From contig NZ_JACIIV010000004.1 in assembly GCF_014205635.1 (NCBI RefSeq), positions 62,001-126,000 on the forward strand: 64,000 bases of DNA, given 5' to 3'. The stretch is from Polymorphobacter multimanifer (GTDB taxonomy: Bacteria > Pseudomonadota > Alphaproteobacteria > Sphingomonadales > Sphingomonadaceae). Within the stretch, counting starts at the first letter, position 1. Each line of letters starts with the position of its first letter. Under the pieces are notes generated by a model. The model did no database searches and was not told where the DNA came from. It saw nothing but the letters and a program-made list of their open reading frames with translations. The position numbers and the translations under genes were made by a program. Of the stretch, positions 8,664-17,259 are shown piece by piece.

Positions 8664-11600
8664 GCGGCTGGCACTTCTGGATTGATCGCGGCGGCACCTT
8701 CACCGACATCGTGGCGCGCTCCCCGGCGGGGCGGTTGGCGACGGCGAAGTTGCTCAGCCATGCGCCCGAGCTTTATGCCGATGCAGCGCTCGAAGGCATT
8801 GCCCGGCTGCGCGCCACCGAGGCAGGGCCGATTGCCGATGTGCGGATGGGCACGACCGTGGCGACCAATGCGCTGCTCGAAGGCAAGGGGGCACCGACCT
8901 TGCTGGCGATCACACGGGGCCATGGTGATGCGCTGACGATCGGCCATCAGGCGCGGCCGGCGATCTTTGCCCTTGATATTGTTCGGCCTTTGCCGCTGCA
9001 GGCGATGACGGTGGAGATCGACGAGCGTCTCGCGGCGGATGGGGCGGTGGTGGTGCCGCTCGATGCGGCGGCAGCGCGGGCGGCGTTGCAGCGGGGCTTC
9101 GATGCGGGGCTGCGCAGCGTCGCGATCGTGCTGATGCATGCATGGGTGAACCCGGCGCACGAGCTGCAACTGGCGGACATTGCGCGGGAAATCGGCTTCA
9201 GCTATGTGACGGCCAGCCATCAGGTCGGGCGGCTGATCAAGCTGGTGCCGCGCGGGCAATCGGCGGTGGTCGATGCCTATCTCTCGCCACCGCTTGGCGC
9301 CCATGTGGGGGTGGTGGCGGATGCGCTGTCGGGGGTGCCGCTCGGCTTCATGCAATCGAGCGGCGGATTGGCTGCACCAGGCCATTTTCATGGGCGAAAC
9401 GCGGTGCTTTCGGGGCCGGCGGGGGGCATTGTGGGTATGTCCGCGGTATGTCGAGGGGCAGAGAAGGCGCTGCTCGGGTTCGACATGGGCGGCACCAGCA
9501 CCGATGTTTCGATGTTTGCCGGCCGTTTCGACCGCGCCGAGGAGACGGTGGTGGCGGGCTACCGGATCGCGAGCCCGAGTCTCAGGATCGACACGGTGGC
9601 GGCCGGCGGCGGCAGCATCGTGCGCGCCGAGGGCAGCCGGCTGCGGGTGGGCCCGGCATCGGCGGGGGCGCGGCCGGGGCCGGCGAGCTATGGGCATGGC
9701 GGACCGCTGACGATCACCGACTGCAATGTGGCGCTGGGGCGGTTGCAGCCCGAGCATTTTCCGGCGCTGTTCGGGCCGGAGGGGGATGCGGCGCTGGATG
9801 GCGGGGCGGTGGCGGATCGGCTGGCGGGGCTGGCGGCAGAGCTGGACGCTGATCCGCTCGATCTGGCGGAGGGCGCCATCGCGATTGCGGTCGAGACGAT
9901 GGCGGCGGCGATTCGGGCGATCAGCACGCTGCGGGGGCATGATCCAGCGGCGGCGACTTTGGTGGGCTTTGGCGGGGCGGCGGGGCAGCATGTGTGTGCG
10001 GTGGCCGATGCGCTGGGGATGGACCGTATCTTGCTGCATCCGCTGGCCGGGGTTTTCTCGGCCTGGGGGATCGGCATGGCGGATGTGCGGACGCTGGCGC
10101 AGGCGACACTGGCGCTGCCGCTCTCGACGGCGGATGCGGCGATTGCGGACGCGGCGGGGCGATTGGCGGCCGAGGCCGAGGCGGCACTGGCGGCGCAGGG
10201 GCATGGGTGCACGCGCACGCTGCTGACGGCGCGGATCCGCCACAAGGGGTCGGACACAACCACCGAGTTTCCTCTCGCATCTGCTGCGGCGTTGGCGGCG
10301 GCGTTCCTGGCCGACCAGGCGGCGCGGTTCGGCTTTGCGCATGATGGGGCAGACCTGATTGTGGAAAGCATCGCAGCCGAAGCGGTGAGCGAAACCGACA
10401 AGGCTGATGCGGTGCCGCAGGCGGGGGCTGCGGGGCCGACGACGGTTCACCCGGTGCGGTTTGGCGGGGAATGGCATGACACGCCATTTCGCAGCCGTGA
10501 CGGGCTGGCGCCCGGCACCATGGTTGCCGGGCCGGCAGTGCTTCTCGATGCCAGCAGCACGACGCTCGTTGCACCCGGCTGGCAGGGGGTGATCGATGCG
10601 GCGCACAATCTGGTACTGACGCAAACGGCAGCAGTGGCGCGGCCACGGCCGGGCACGGACCGTGATCCGGTGTGGCTCGAGCTGTTTGCCAACCGCTTCA
10701 TGGCGATTGCCGAGGCGATGGGGGCGGCACTTCAGGCGACCGCATGGTCGGTCAACATCAAGGAGCGGCTCGATTTTTCCTGCGCGGTGTTCGACGGTGA
10801 GGGCGTGTTGATTGCCAATGCGCCGCACATGCCGGTGCATCTGGGCTCGATGGGGGTTTCGGTGCGCGCGATCATTGGTGCGCGTGCCGGCCAGGTGCGG
10901 CCGGGTGATGCCTATATGCTCAATGACCCCTGGGCGGGGGGCACGCATCTGCCCGATGTGACCGTGGTGATGCCGGTGTTTCTGGCCGAAAGCGATGCCC
11001 CGGCCTTCTGGGTTGCGGCGCGGGGGCACCAGGCCGATATCGGTGGCACCTCGCCGGGATCGATGCCTGCCGACAGCCGGACGATTGCCGATGAGGGCGT
11101 GCTCATCACCAACTGGCTGCTGGTCGAGGCCGGGCGGCTGCGCGAGGCGGAGACGCTGGCATTGCTCGCACCGGCGCGGGACCCGGCGCGGTGCATGGGC
11201 GATTTGCAGGCGCAGCTGGCAGCGTGCGCGCGGGGTGCGGATGACCTGAAGGCGCTGGTGAGCGAGATGGGGGCGGACACGGTGCGCGCCTATATGGGGC
11301 ATGTGCAGGACGATGCCGAAGCGGCGGTGCGGCGTGCGATCGCCGGGCTGCATGATGGCGAGTTTTCGTGCCTGATGGACAATGGCGCGGCGATCCGGCT
11401 GGCGGTGCGGATCGACCAAGCGACCAACAGCGCCACGCTCGATTTCAGCGGCACCAGCGCGCAGACGGGGGACAATTTCAACGCGCCCGAGGCGGTGACG
11501 CGCGCCGCCGCCCTTTATGCGTTTCGTGTGCTGGCAGGCGGCGACCTGCCGATGAACGATGGCGTGCTGCGGCCGCTGACGCTCATCATTCCAGAAGGTT

Positions 11601-12178
11601 CGATCCTGAGCCCTGCCCCCGGTGCGGCGGTGGTGGCGGGGAATGTCGAGACGAGCCAGATCCTGACCGACACGATCTTCGGGGCGCTGGGCCGGCTGGC
11701 GGCGAGCCAGGGCACGATGAACAACCTGACCTTCGGCAATGCTGCCCACCAATATTACGAGACTATCGCCGGGGGAGCCGGGGCAAGTGCGGGTGCGGCC
11801 GGGGCGAGTGCGGTGCAGACGCACATGACCAACAGCCGGCTGACCGACCCCGAGGTGCTCGAATTGCGCTACCCGGTGCGGGTGGAGCGCTTCGCGGTGC
11901 GAAGCGGATCGGGCGGGGCGGGGGCGCGGCGCGGCGGCGACGGGGTGGAGCGGACGATTCGCTTTCTGGAGCCGATGACGGTTTCGCTGCTCGCCGGGCG
12001 GCGCGCGACGGCGCCCTTCGGGCTGGCGGGCGGCGGTGCTGCACAGGCGGGGGCAGGCTTTGTGACGCGCAGCGACGGCAGCGTGGAGACGCTCGGTGCC
12101 TGTGCGCGCGCTGAACTCGCGGCCGGCGATGCCATCACGATCCTGACGCCTGGCGGCGGCGGGTTCGGCACGCCATGA
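8660..12178 (+). CDS. 5-oxoprolinase, fused HyuA-HyuB type (hydantoinase/oxoprolinase family)
   Basis: ATP-dependent enzyme predicted to open 5-oxo-L-proline (pyroglutamate) to L-glutamate in the cytoplasm. The 1172 residues contain a HyuA-like half (phosphate-binding DRGGTFTD near residue 9, [14 protein letters not shown] near 65, [12 protein letters not shown] near 275) followed from about residue 670 by a HyuB-like half ([19 protein letters not shown]). This is the fused arrangement of eukaryotic OPLAH, slightly shorter than the usual 1200-1290 residues. Members can also act on hydantoins or, when related, acetone; the neighbours favour 5-oxoproline. It starts with GTG inside the mutS stop and ends in an ATGA overlap with the DUF969 gene, the first of three such junctions. 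Confidence 0.9.
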   Translation: MSGWHFWIDRGGTFTDIVARSPAGRLATAKLLSHAPELYADAALEGIARLRATEAGPIADVRMGTTVATNALLEGKGAPTLLAITRGHGDALTIGHQARPAIFALDIVRPLPLQAMTVEIDERLAADGAVVVPLDAAAARAALQRGFDAGLRSVAIVLMHAWVNPAHELQLADIAREIGFSYVTASHQVGRLIKLVPRGQSAVVDAYLSPPLGAHVGVVADALSGVPLGFMQSSGGLAAPGHFHGRNAVLSGPAGGIVGMSAVCRGAEKALLGFDMGGTSTDVSMFAGRFDRAEETVVAGYRIASPSLRIDTVAAGGGSIVRAEGSRLRVGPASAGARPGPASYGHGGPLTITDCNVALGRLQPEHFPALFGPEGDAALDGGAVADRLAGLAAELDADPLDLAEGAIAIAVETMAAAIRAISTLRGHDPAAATLVGFGGAAGQHVCAVADALGMDRILLHPLAGVFSAWGIGMADVRTLAQATLALPLSTADAAIADAAGRLAAEAEAALAAQGHGCTRTLLTARIRHKGSDTTTEFPLASAAALAAAFLADQAARFGFAHDGADLIVESIAAEAVSETDKADAVPQAGAAGPTTVHPVRFGGEWHDTPFRSRDGLAPGTMVAGPAVLLDASSTTLVAPGWQGVIDAAHNLVLTQTAAVARPRPGTDRDPVWLELFANRFMAIAEAMGAALQATAWSVNIKERLDFSCAVFDGEGVLIANAPHMPVHLGSMGVSVRAIIGARAGQVRPGDAYMLNDPWAGGTHLPDVTVVMPVFLAESDAPAFWVAARGHQADIGGTSPGSMPADSRTIADEGVLITNWLLVEAGRLREAETLALLAPARDPARCMGDLQAQLAACARGADDLKALVSEMGADTVRAYMGHVQDDAEAAVRRAIAGLHDGEFSCLMDNGAAIRLAVRIDQATNSATLDFSGTSAQTGDNFNAPEAVTRAAALYAFRVLAGGDLPMNDGVLRPLTLIIPEGSILSPAPGAAVVAGNVETSQILTDTIFGALGRLAASQGTMNNLTFGNAAHQYYETIAGGAGASAGAAGASAVQTHMTNSRLTDPEVLELRYPVRVERFAVRSGSGGAGARRGGDGVERTIRFLEPMTVSLLAGRRATAPFGLAGGGAAQAGAGFVTRSDGSVETLGACARAELAAGDAITILTPGGGGFGTP

Positions 12179-12834
12179 CGCCGCTTCTCGGCCTGCTCGT
12201 GCTGGTGGTGGGGTTCATCCTGCGCATCAACCCGCTGGCGGTGGTGCTGGCGGCGGCGCTCACCGCCGGGCTGGCGGCGGGGCTCGAGCCGGTGGCGGTG
12301 CTCGCCGCACTCGGCAAGGCGTTCAACACCAACCGCTATGTGAGCGCGCTTTGGATCATCCTGCCGGTCGTCGGGCTGCTCGAACGCGCCGGGCTGCGCG
12401 AGCGAGCGGCGGACCTAATCACCCGCAGTGCGCGGCTGACGAGCGGGCGGCTTTTGGTGCTTTACCTCGCCTTCCGGCAGGTCACCGCCTCGATCGGGCT
12501 GATTTCGATCGCCGGCCACGCACAGACGGTGCGGCCGCTGATTGCGCCGATGGCGGAAGCCGCCGCCCTGCGGGCGCGGCCCGACCTCGATGCCGCCGGG
12601 CTGGCGCGCATCCGCGCGATGGCGGCGGCGACCGACAATGTGGGGGTGTTCTTCGGCGAGGACATCTTTCTCGCGGTCGCGTCGATCCTGCTCATCAAGG
12701 GGGTGCTCGAGACGCAGGGGATCATCGTGCAACCGTTCGAGCTGGCGGTGTGGGCGATCCCGAGTGCGATTGCGGCGTTTCTGCTCCACGGCGGACGGCT
12801 GCTGGCGCTCGACCGCTGGATTGCCCGCACATGA
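12175..12834 (+). CDS. DUF969 family inner-membrane protein
   Basis: Polytopic membrane protein of 219 residues with about five hydrophobic segments, the first at the very N-terminus (LLGLLVLVVGF). Conserved-looking polar stretches lie between helices: GHAQTVRPLIAPM near residue 120 and ATDNVGVFFGEDIF near 150. DUF969 has no established biochemical function. From general knowledge, DUF969 and DUF979 genes travel together, often beside pyroglutamyl-peptidase or 5-oxoprolinase genes. Here it sits between 5-oxoprolinase and DUF979 with four-base overlaps on both sides, implying translational coupling. My inference is that it is one half of a 5-oxoproline or related small-acid permease; this has not been shown. 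Confidence 0.88.
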   Translation: MTPLLGLLVLVVGFILRINPLAVVLAAALTAGLAAGLEPVAVLAALGKAFNTNRYVSALWIILPVVGLLERAGLRERAADLITRSARLTSGRLLVLYLAFRQVTASIGLISIAGHAQTVRPLIAPMAEAAALRARPDLDAAGLARIRAMAAATDNVGVFFGEDIFLAVASILLIKGVLETQGIIVQPFELAVWAIPSAIAAFLLHGGRLLALDRWIART

Positions 12835-13766
12835 TCGGCTTGCCTGCACTTTATACGCTTGCCGGGCTGTTGTTTGCGGGCTGGGGGCTGATGGTGGTGT
12901 TCGACCGCAGCCACCCCGGGCGCATCGGCTCGACGCTGTTCTGGGGGCTTATCGCTTTGAGCTTCCTCGCCGGCGATCTGCTGGGGGATGTGGCGAATGG
13001 CGTGCTGGTGGTGGCGCTGGTGGTGTTGGCGGCGATGGGCTTTCCAAAGCGCGGACTGGCGGGCGAGGTGCCGCTGGCCGAGCGGCGGGCGAGTGCGGCC
13101 CGGCTTGGCAACCGGCTGATCGGCGCCGCCCTCATCGTGCCGGCGACGGCGCTGATCGGCACGCTGCTGCTGCCGCAGCTGGCGTTTGTCGACCCCAAGC
13201 AGGTGACCCTGCTCAGCCTCGGGCTGGGGGTGGTGATCGCCACTGTGGTGCTGCTGCGCTGGCTGCGGCTGGCGCCGGTGCATGCGCTCGGCGAGGGCAA
13301 GCGGCTGGTCGATGGCATCGGCTGGGCGCTGCTGCTGCCGCAGCTGCTGGCAAGCCTGGGGGCGGTGTTCGCGCTGGCGGGGATCGGCGAGATCATCGGC
13401 GACGGCGTGGCGGGGGCGATTCCGCAGGGCGCGCGGCTGCCGGCGGTGCTGGCGTTCACGCTCGGGATGGCGGGGTTCACGATCATCATGGGCAATGCCT
13501 TTGCCGCCTTTCCGGTGATGATGGCGGCGGTCGGGCTGCCGATCCTGATCCTCGGGCTGGGGGCGAGCCCGGTGGTGGTGGGGGCGGTGGGGATGCTCTC
13601 GGGGTTTTGCGGCACGCTGCTTTCGCCGATGGCGGCGAACTTCAACATCGTGCCGGCGGTGCTGCTCGACCTCGACCGCAGTGCCGTCATCCGCGCGCAG
13701 ATGCTGACGGCGCTGCCGCTGTTCGTGTTCAACACGGCGATCATCTGGGGGTTTGGTTTTCCATGA
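12831..13766 (+). CDS. DUF979 family inner-membrane protein
   Basis: Polytopic membrane protein of 311 residues with roughly eight to nine hydrophobic segments and short loops. A Gly-rich stretch near residues 215-250 (FTIIMGNAFAAFPVMMAAVG) and another after it (LSGFCGTLLSPMAANFN) look like the re-entrant, substrate-binding parts of ion-coupled carboxylate carriers, but I cannot prove homology by eye. The ATG lies in an ATGA overlap with DUF969, and the stop overlaps the DUF2891 start in the same way. Paired with DUF969 it is the likely permease of the 5-oxoprolinase cassette (inference). An upstream-extended reading in this frame runs antisense to nothing conserved and was not used. Confidence 0.88.
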   Translation: MIGLPALYTLAGLLFAGWGLMVVFDRSHPGRIGSTLFWGLIALSFLAGDLLGDVANGVLVVALVVLAAMGFPKRGLAGEVPLAERRASAARLGNRLIGAALIVPATALIGTLLLPQLAFVDPKQVTLLSLGLGVVIATVVLLRWLRLAPVHALGEGKRLVDGIGWALLLPQLLASLGAVFALAGIGEIIGDGVAGAIPQGARLPAVLAFTLGMAGFTIIMGNAFAAFPVMMAAVGLPILILGLGASPVVVGAVGMLSGFCGTLLSPMAANFNIVPAVLLDLDRSAVIRAQMLTALPLFVFNTAIIWGFGFP

Positions 13767-14746
13767 GACTCGGTCCCGATATTGCGCAGCACATGGCGGA
13801 AACAGCGCTGGGACACGTGCAACGCGAATACCCTCATGCTGCGCAGCAAGTGCTTGAATCAGATGAAGACCTGCTGCCGCCGCGCGCGCTGCACCCGATG
13901 TTTTTCGGCAGCTTCGACTGGCATAGCTGCGTGCACGGATGGTGGCTGCTTTTGCGGCTGGCGCGGCTCTATCCGGACCTTGCAACATCGGCGGCAACGC
14001 GGGAACTGGCGGCTTCGACCTTCAGTGCCGACAAGGTGGCGACCGAAGTGGCGTGGTTCCTGCGGCCTTCGGCGCGGGGGTTCGAGCGGCCCTATGGCTG
14101 GGCATGGCTGCTCGCGCTCCACCATGAGGCGCGGCACCATGGGTTCGGCGCGGTGCTGGACCCGCTGGCGGCGATCATCGCGCGGGGCTTCCATGGCTAT
14201 TTGCCGGCGTTGACCTACCCCATTCGCACCGGGGCGCATGCCAACACCGGCTTTGCGCTGTGCCTGATCGCGCCCTGGGCGCGGGCCAATGATCCGGCGC
14301 TGCTGGCGCTGATGGCGGCGCGGGCGGAGGCCTGGTTCGGCGGCGACAAGGACGCGCAGGCGTGGGAGCCCGATGGCGATGCCTTTCTGTCGCCGACCCT
14401 GGTCGAGGCGCTGGCGATGGCGCGGCTGCACGGGCAAGGGTTTGCCGACTGGTTTGCAGCCTTCCTTCCCGAGGCGGGCGGGCGCCGCCCGGCGAGCCTG
14501 TTCACGCCGGCGGAGGTTTCGGATCGGACCGATGGCAAGATCGCGCATCTCGATGGGTTGAACCTCAGCCGGGCGTGGTGCTGGCGGGGGATTTCGGCGG
14601 CGCTGGCTGGCGGCGAAGCGGCGATGGCGGACGTGGCTGAAGCGCATCTTGCGGCGAGCCTGCCGCATATCGCCGGAGATTATGCCGGGGCGCACTGGCT
14701 GGCGAGCTTTGCACTGCTGGCATTGGCAGGGGATGACGAAAGCTGA
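13763..14746 (+). CDS. DUF2891 family protein
   Basis: Predicted soluble, helical protein of 327 residues with no signal peptide. Motifs typical of DUF2891 are visible: SFDWHSCVHGWW near residue 50, GWAWLLALHHE near 112, ANTGFAL near 155, DGDAFLSP near 210 and HLDGLNLSRAWCW near 262. The regular spacing of Trp, His and Leu suggests an alpha/alpha-toroid like that of glycosidases and epimerases, which is my inference. Function unknown. It is the fourth member of the overlapping 5-oxoprolinase cassette and so is likely to act on the same compound, for example by releasing or isomerising the substrate. The next gene follows after 23 bases. Confidence 0.88.
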   Translation: MRLGPDIAQHMAETALGHVQREYPHAAQQVLESDEDLLPPRALHPMFFGSFDWHSCVHGWWLLLRLARLYPDLATSAATRELAASTFSADKVATEVAWFLRPSARGFERPYGWAWLLALHHEARHHGFGAVLDPLAAIIARGFHGYLPALTYPIRTGAHANTGFALCLIAPWARANDPALLALMAARAEAWFGGDKDAQAWEPDGDAFLSPTLVEALAMARLHGQGFADWFAAFLPEAGGRRPASLFTPAEVSDRTDGKIAHLDGLNLSRAWCWRGISAALAGGEAAMADVAEAHLAASLPHIAGDYAGAHWLASFALLALAGDDES

Positions 14747-14769
14747 ACGGAACGATAAGCTCCGGGGTA

Positions 14770-16323
14770 ATGCGCTCCATTGCCTTTGCCCTGCTTCTGC
14801 TTGTCGCTGCGTGCAGCCGCGATTCGGGCAATCCGGCGCCGCCGCGGGTCGACACGCCGCTGCCGATCCCGACGCTCACCAGCACCATCGCCGTGCCTGT
14901 GACCGGCAGCCTCGATGACCTGCAGGCGGCGATCAACCGTGACACCCCCGAGACGCTGTGGAGCATCGACGAGCGGGTGGCGAAGTGCATCCCGGGGGCG
15001 CGGGTTTCGATCAAGGTGCTGGGCGTCGACAGGGCCAGGGTGACGCCCGACATCCCGTGCCATGTGACCGGCAATGCCGTGCGCGGGCCGGTGACCGTGG
15101 GGGGGAGCGGCGATGTGCTCACCCTGTCGATGCCGGTCACCGCCAGCGTGACGGCGCGCGATGCCGGGCAGAAGATCATCAGGAAGACCGCCACCGCCGA
15201 GGCGCTGGTGACAGCGAAGGTGCGGCTGGGGCTGACGCCCGACTGGCAGCCCCAGGCCAGGGTCGACCTCGACTATCGCTGGCTGCGCGAGCCGGGTGTC
15301 GACCTTCTGGGGCAGCGGCTCAACCTCACCGGCAGGGCCGACCCGAAGCTGCAGAGGGTGATCGCAAAGCTGGAGGCCGATATTCCGCGCCAGCTGGCGC
15401 GCGCGCATACCCGCGAGACGCTTGCCGAGAATTGGGCGCAGGCCTTCACCACGATCGAGCTCAACCGCCGCAACCCGGAGGTGTGGCTGCGGGTGGCGCC
15501 CGAGGCGGTGCATGTCGACCCGTGGCGGATCGAGGGGCGCGAGGTGGTGCTGCCGCTTTCGGTGCGCGCCACGGCGGAGACGTTCGTGGGGCATCGGCCG
15601 GACGATCCGGCGCCGACGCCGCTGCCGGCACCATCGCCGGCGATGGGGGGCGAGGGCGTGCTGCTGCACCTGCCGGTGATTGCCGATTACGATGCGCTCG
15701 AGCCGGTGCTGGCGCGGGCGCTGGAAAGGCTTTCGAGGAAGGGCATCAAGGTTGCTGATTATGGGGTCGTGGATGTGAAATTCGGCAAGGTGACGCTCTA
15801 CCCGACGTCGCGCGGGCGGGTGGCGGTCGGGCTGCAGATCGATGCCAAATCACCGCGGCAGTTGGTCCATGCCAAGGGGACGCTGTGGCTGGCGGGGACG
15901 CCCTATAATGCTGCCGGGAGCCAGCGCGTGGCGTTCAAGGACCTGGAGGTGGCGAGCAGCACCGACAGCCCCGGTTTCGACCTGCTGGTGGCGATCACCG
16001 AGGAGCCGTTGGTGAAGGCATCGATTGCCGATGCGCTGACGCAGGATTTTTCGAAGGATCTGGCCAAGCTGATGGCGAAGATCGAGCCCAAGCTGGCGGC
16101 ACTTCCGATCGGCAGGGCGTTCACGCTGCGCGCCACGATCACCGATTTCCGCAATGGCCAGGTGTCGGCGCTGGGCCAGGGGCTGTTCATGCCGGTGGAT
16201 GCGCAGGCGACGGCGGCGGTCAGCTACCGCCCGCCTGGTTCTGGGCGCGAACGAGGAGCAGATCGAGCGCCTGCAGGAAGCGCGAGCGATCGGCCTTCGA
16301 AAAGGCCGGCGGCCCGCCCGTGA
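14770..16323 (+). CDS. DUF4403 family lipoprotein
   Basis: Envelope lipoprotein of unknown function. The N-terminus has a short signal sequence with lipobox LVAAC (Cys15). The rest matches the DUF4403 pattern: a beta-rich body with several IxxxIxxxLP-type repeats, DLDYRWL, WRIEGREV, LYPTSRGRVAVGLQID and FRNGQVSALGQGLFMPV. Homologues end soon after that last motif; here the frame continues about 35 residues of Arg/Pro/Ala-rich sequence, reading 104 bases antisense into the YaiI gene, which suggests that an original stop codon was lost. Starts 23 bases after DUF2891, so it may be in the same transcript, although its envelope location suggests a separate job. Confidence 0.88.
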   Translation: MRSIAFALLLLVAACSRDSGNPAPPRVDTPLPIPTLTSTIAVPVTGSLDDLQAAINRDTPETLWSIDERVAKCIPGARVSIKVLGVDRARVTPDIPCHVTGNAVRGPVTVGGSGDVLTLSMPVTASVTARDAGQKIIRKTATAEALVTAKVRLGLTPDWQPQARVDLDYRWLREPGVDLLGQRLNLTGRADPKLQRVIAKLEADIPRQLARAHTRETLAENWAQAFTTIELNRRNPEVWLRVAPEAVHVDPWRIEGREVVLPLSVRATAETFVGHRPDDPAPTPLPAPSPAMGGEGVLLHLPVIADYDALEPVLARALERLSRKGIKVADYGVVDVKFGKVTLYPTSRGRVAVGLQIDAKSPRQLVHAKGTLWLAGTPYNAAGSQRVAFKDLEVASSTDSPGFDLLVAITEEPLVKASIADALTQDFSKDLAKLMAKIEPKLAALPIGRAFTLRATITDFRNGQVSALGQGLFMPVDAQATAAVSYRPPGSGRERGADRAPAGSASDRPSKRPAARP

Positions 16324-16681
16324 TGCCGACCATGCCGGCGCGCAGATCGGCCATCAGCGCGCGCTGCGCCACCGCCGAGCCGATCATGGCGCTGGTGAAG
16401 ATGCGGCCATCATGTGCCACCGCGCTGGCACCGGCCTTGAGGACGCGCTCGGCGAGGAGGATGTCGCCGGTGACGACGACATCGCCGGGGGTGATGGCTT
16501 CGGTGATCCAGTCATCGGCGGCATCGAACGCAGGGCCGACCATGTGCTGGCTGACCAGCGGGTGGGCGGGCATGCGGTGGCCCGAGTTGGAGACGACGAC
16601 CACCGCGATGCCGTGGCGGATGGCGACGCGATAGACCTCGTCCTTGACCGGACAGGCATCGGCATCGACGTAGATTTTCAT
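16220..16681 (-). CDS. YaiI/YqxD (DUF188) family protein
   Basis: Small cytoplasmic protein of 153 residues with the PIN-like/NYN-like DUF188 fold. Seen: the N-terminal MKIYVDADACPVKDE with its acidic pair, GDVVVTGDILLA and a C-terminal RSRFLQALDLLL helix. The acidic residues would bind metal in a nuclease-type site, but the biochemical role of the family is not established. The ATG at 16681 fits the family start; the frame remains open upstream but nothing there is conserved. AAAGG lies eight bases before it. Its 3' end overlaps the convergent DUF4403 gene by 104 bases, and it is divergent from the 165-residue unknown gene. Confidence 0.9.
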   Translation of the reverse strand: MKIYVDADACPVKDEVYRVAIRHGIAVVVVSNSGHRMPAHPLVSQHMVGPAFDAADDWITEAITPGDVVVTGDILLAERVLKAGASAVAHDGRIFTSAMIGSAVAQRALMADLRAGMVGITGGPPAFSKADRSRFLQALDLLLVRAQNQAGGS

Positions 16682-16761
16682 GGCTGCGGCCTTTCGTGCG
16701 GGCGTTGAGGCATCGGACAGAACCGCTATACTGGCTGCGCTGGCTTCGCAGGGGTGAATCC

Positions 16762-17259
16762 ATGGAAAGCGTGGCAACTGAAGACATCGATCGGGATCTG
16801 GCCGACCTATTCACGCTGCTGGACGGGCCGCGCCCGCTTGTCGACTGGTTCGAATATCGGGCGTGGCTGGAGTTCACGCGCTTCCTGCGCGCGAATTACG
16901 AGCTGGCCGATGAGCTGGAAGCCGCAGAGGAGGGTTGGCCGGAGAGCGAGGCCGATTTTGTGGCACTGCTCGCGCGGTCCCGCGGAGAGCTGGCGGCGAT
17001 GGGCAGCTACAGGACCGAGACCGAGCGGCTGTTCCTGCTGTTGCGCGACCAGGGATCGCCATTGTTCGAGCGGATCTGCGAGCTTTATTGCCGCTACCGG
17101 GCGCAGATCGACTTTGTCAACGAGGCTGCCGCGGCGGTGGCGATTGCCAAGGGGATTGTGCAGGACCTGTGGATGGGCCTGCCGATCACCACCTTCATCG
17201 CGCTGCTCATCAAGTCGAGGCTGCTCGACAAGACGTGCGACTGCGGCAATCGCGGTTAG
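16762..17259 (+). CDS. Hypothetical protein, 165 residues
   Basis: I do not recognise this protein. It is acidic and predicted mainly helical, with a dense run of Glu, Leu and Arg in the first 120 residues, then a hydrophobic patch (GLPITTFIALLIKSRLL) and a C-terminal CDC. There is no signal peptide or clear transmembrane helix. The ATG at 16762 follows AGGGG with good spacing; the frame also opens at 16696 but that part reads as noise. Codon use matches its neighbours, so the gene is probably genuine and resident. Its stop shares a TTAG tetramer with the helicase stop on the other strand. Confidence 0.7.
   Translation: MESVATEDIDRDLADLFTLLDGPRPLVDWFEYRAWLEFTRFLRANYELADELEAAEEGWPESEADFVALLARSRGELAAMGSYRTETERLFLLLRDQGSPLFERICELYCRYRAQIDFVNEAAAAVAIAKGIVQDLWMGLPITTFIALLIKSRLLDKTCDCGNRG

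Noticed and set aside
8405-11824. Very long open frame (about 1139 codons) antisense to 5-oxoprolinase
   Set aside because: GC-rich codon bias leaves opposite frames open. The translation is Arg/His/Pro-rich without any domain, and the sense gene has full motifs.
12351-12830. Upstream extension of the DUF979 frame over DUF969
   Set aside because: The ATGA-coupled ATG at 12831 begins exactly at the conserved, hydrophobic protein; the upstream part reads Arg/Ala noise inside DUF969.
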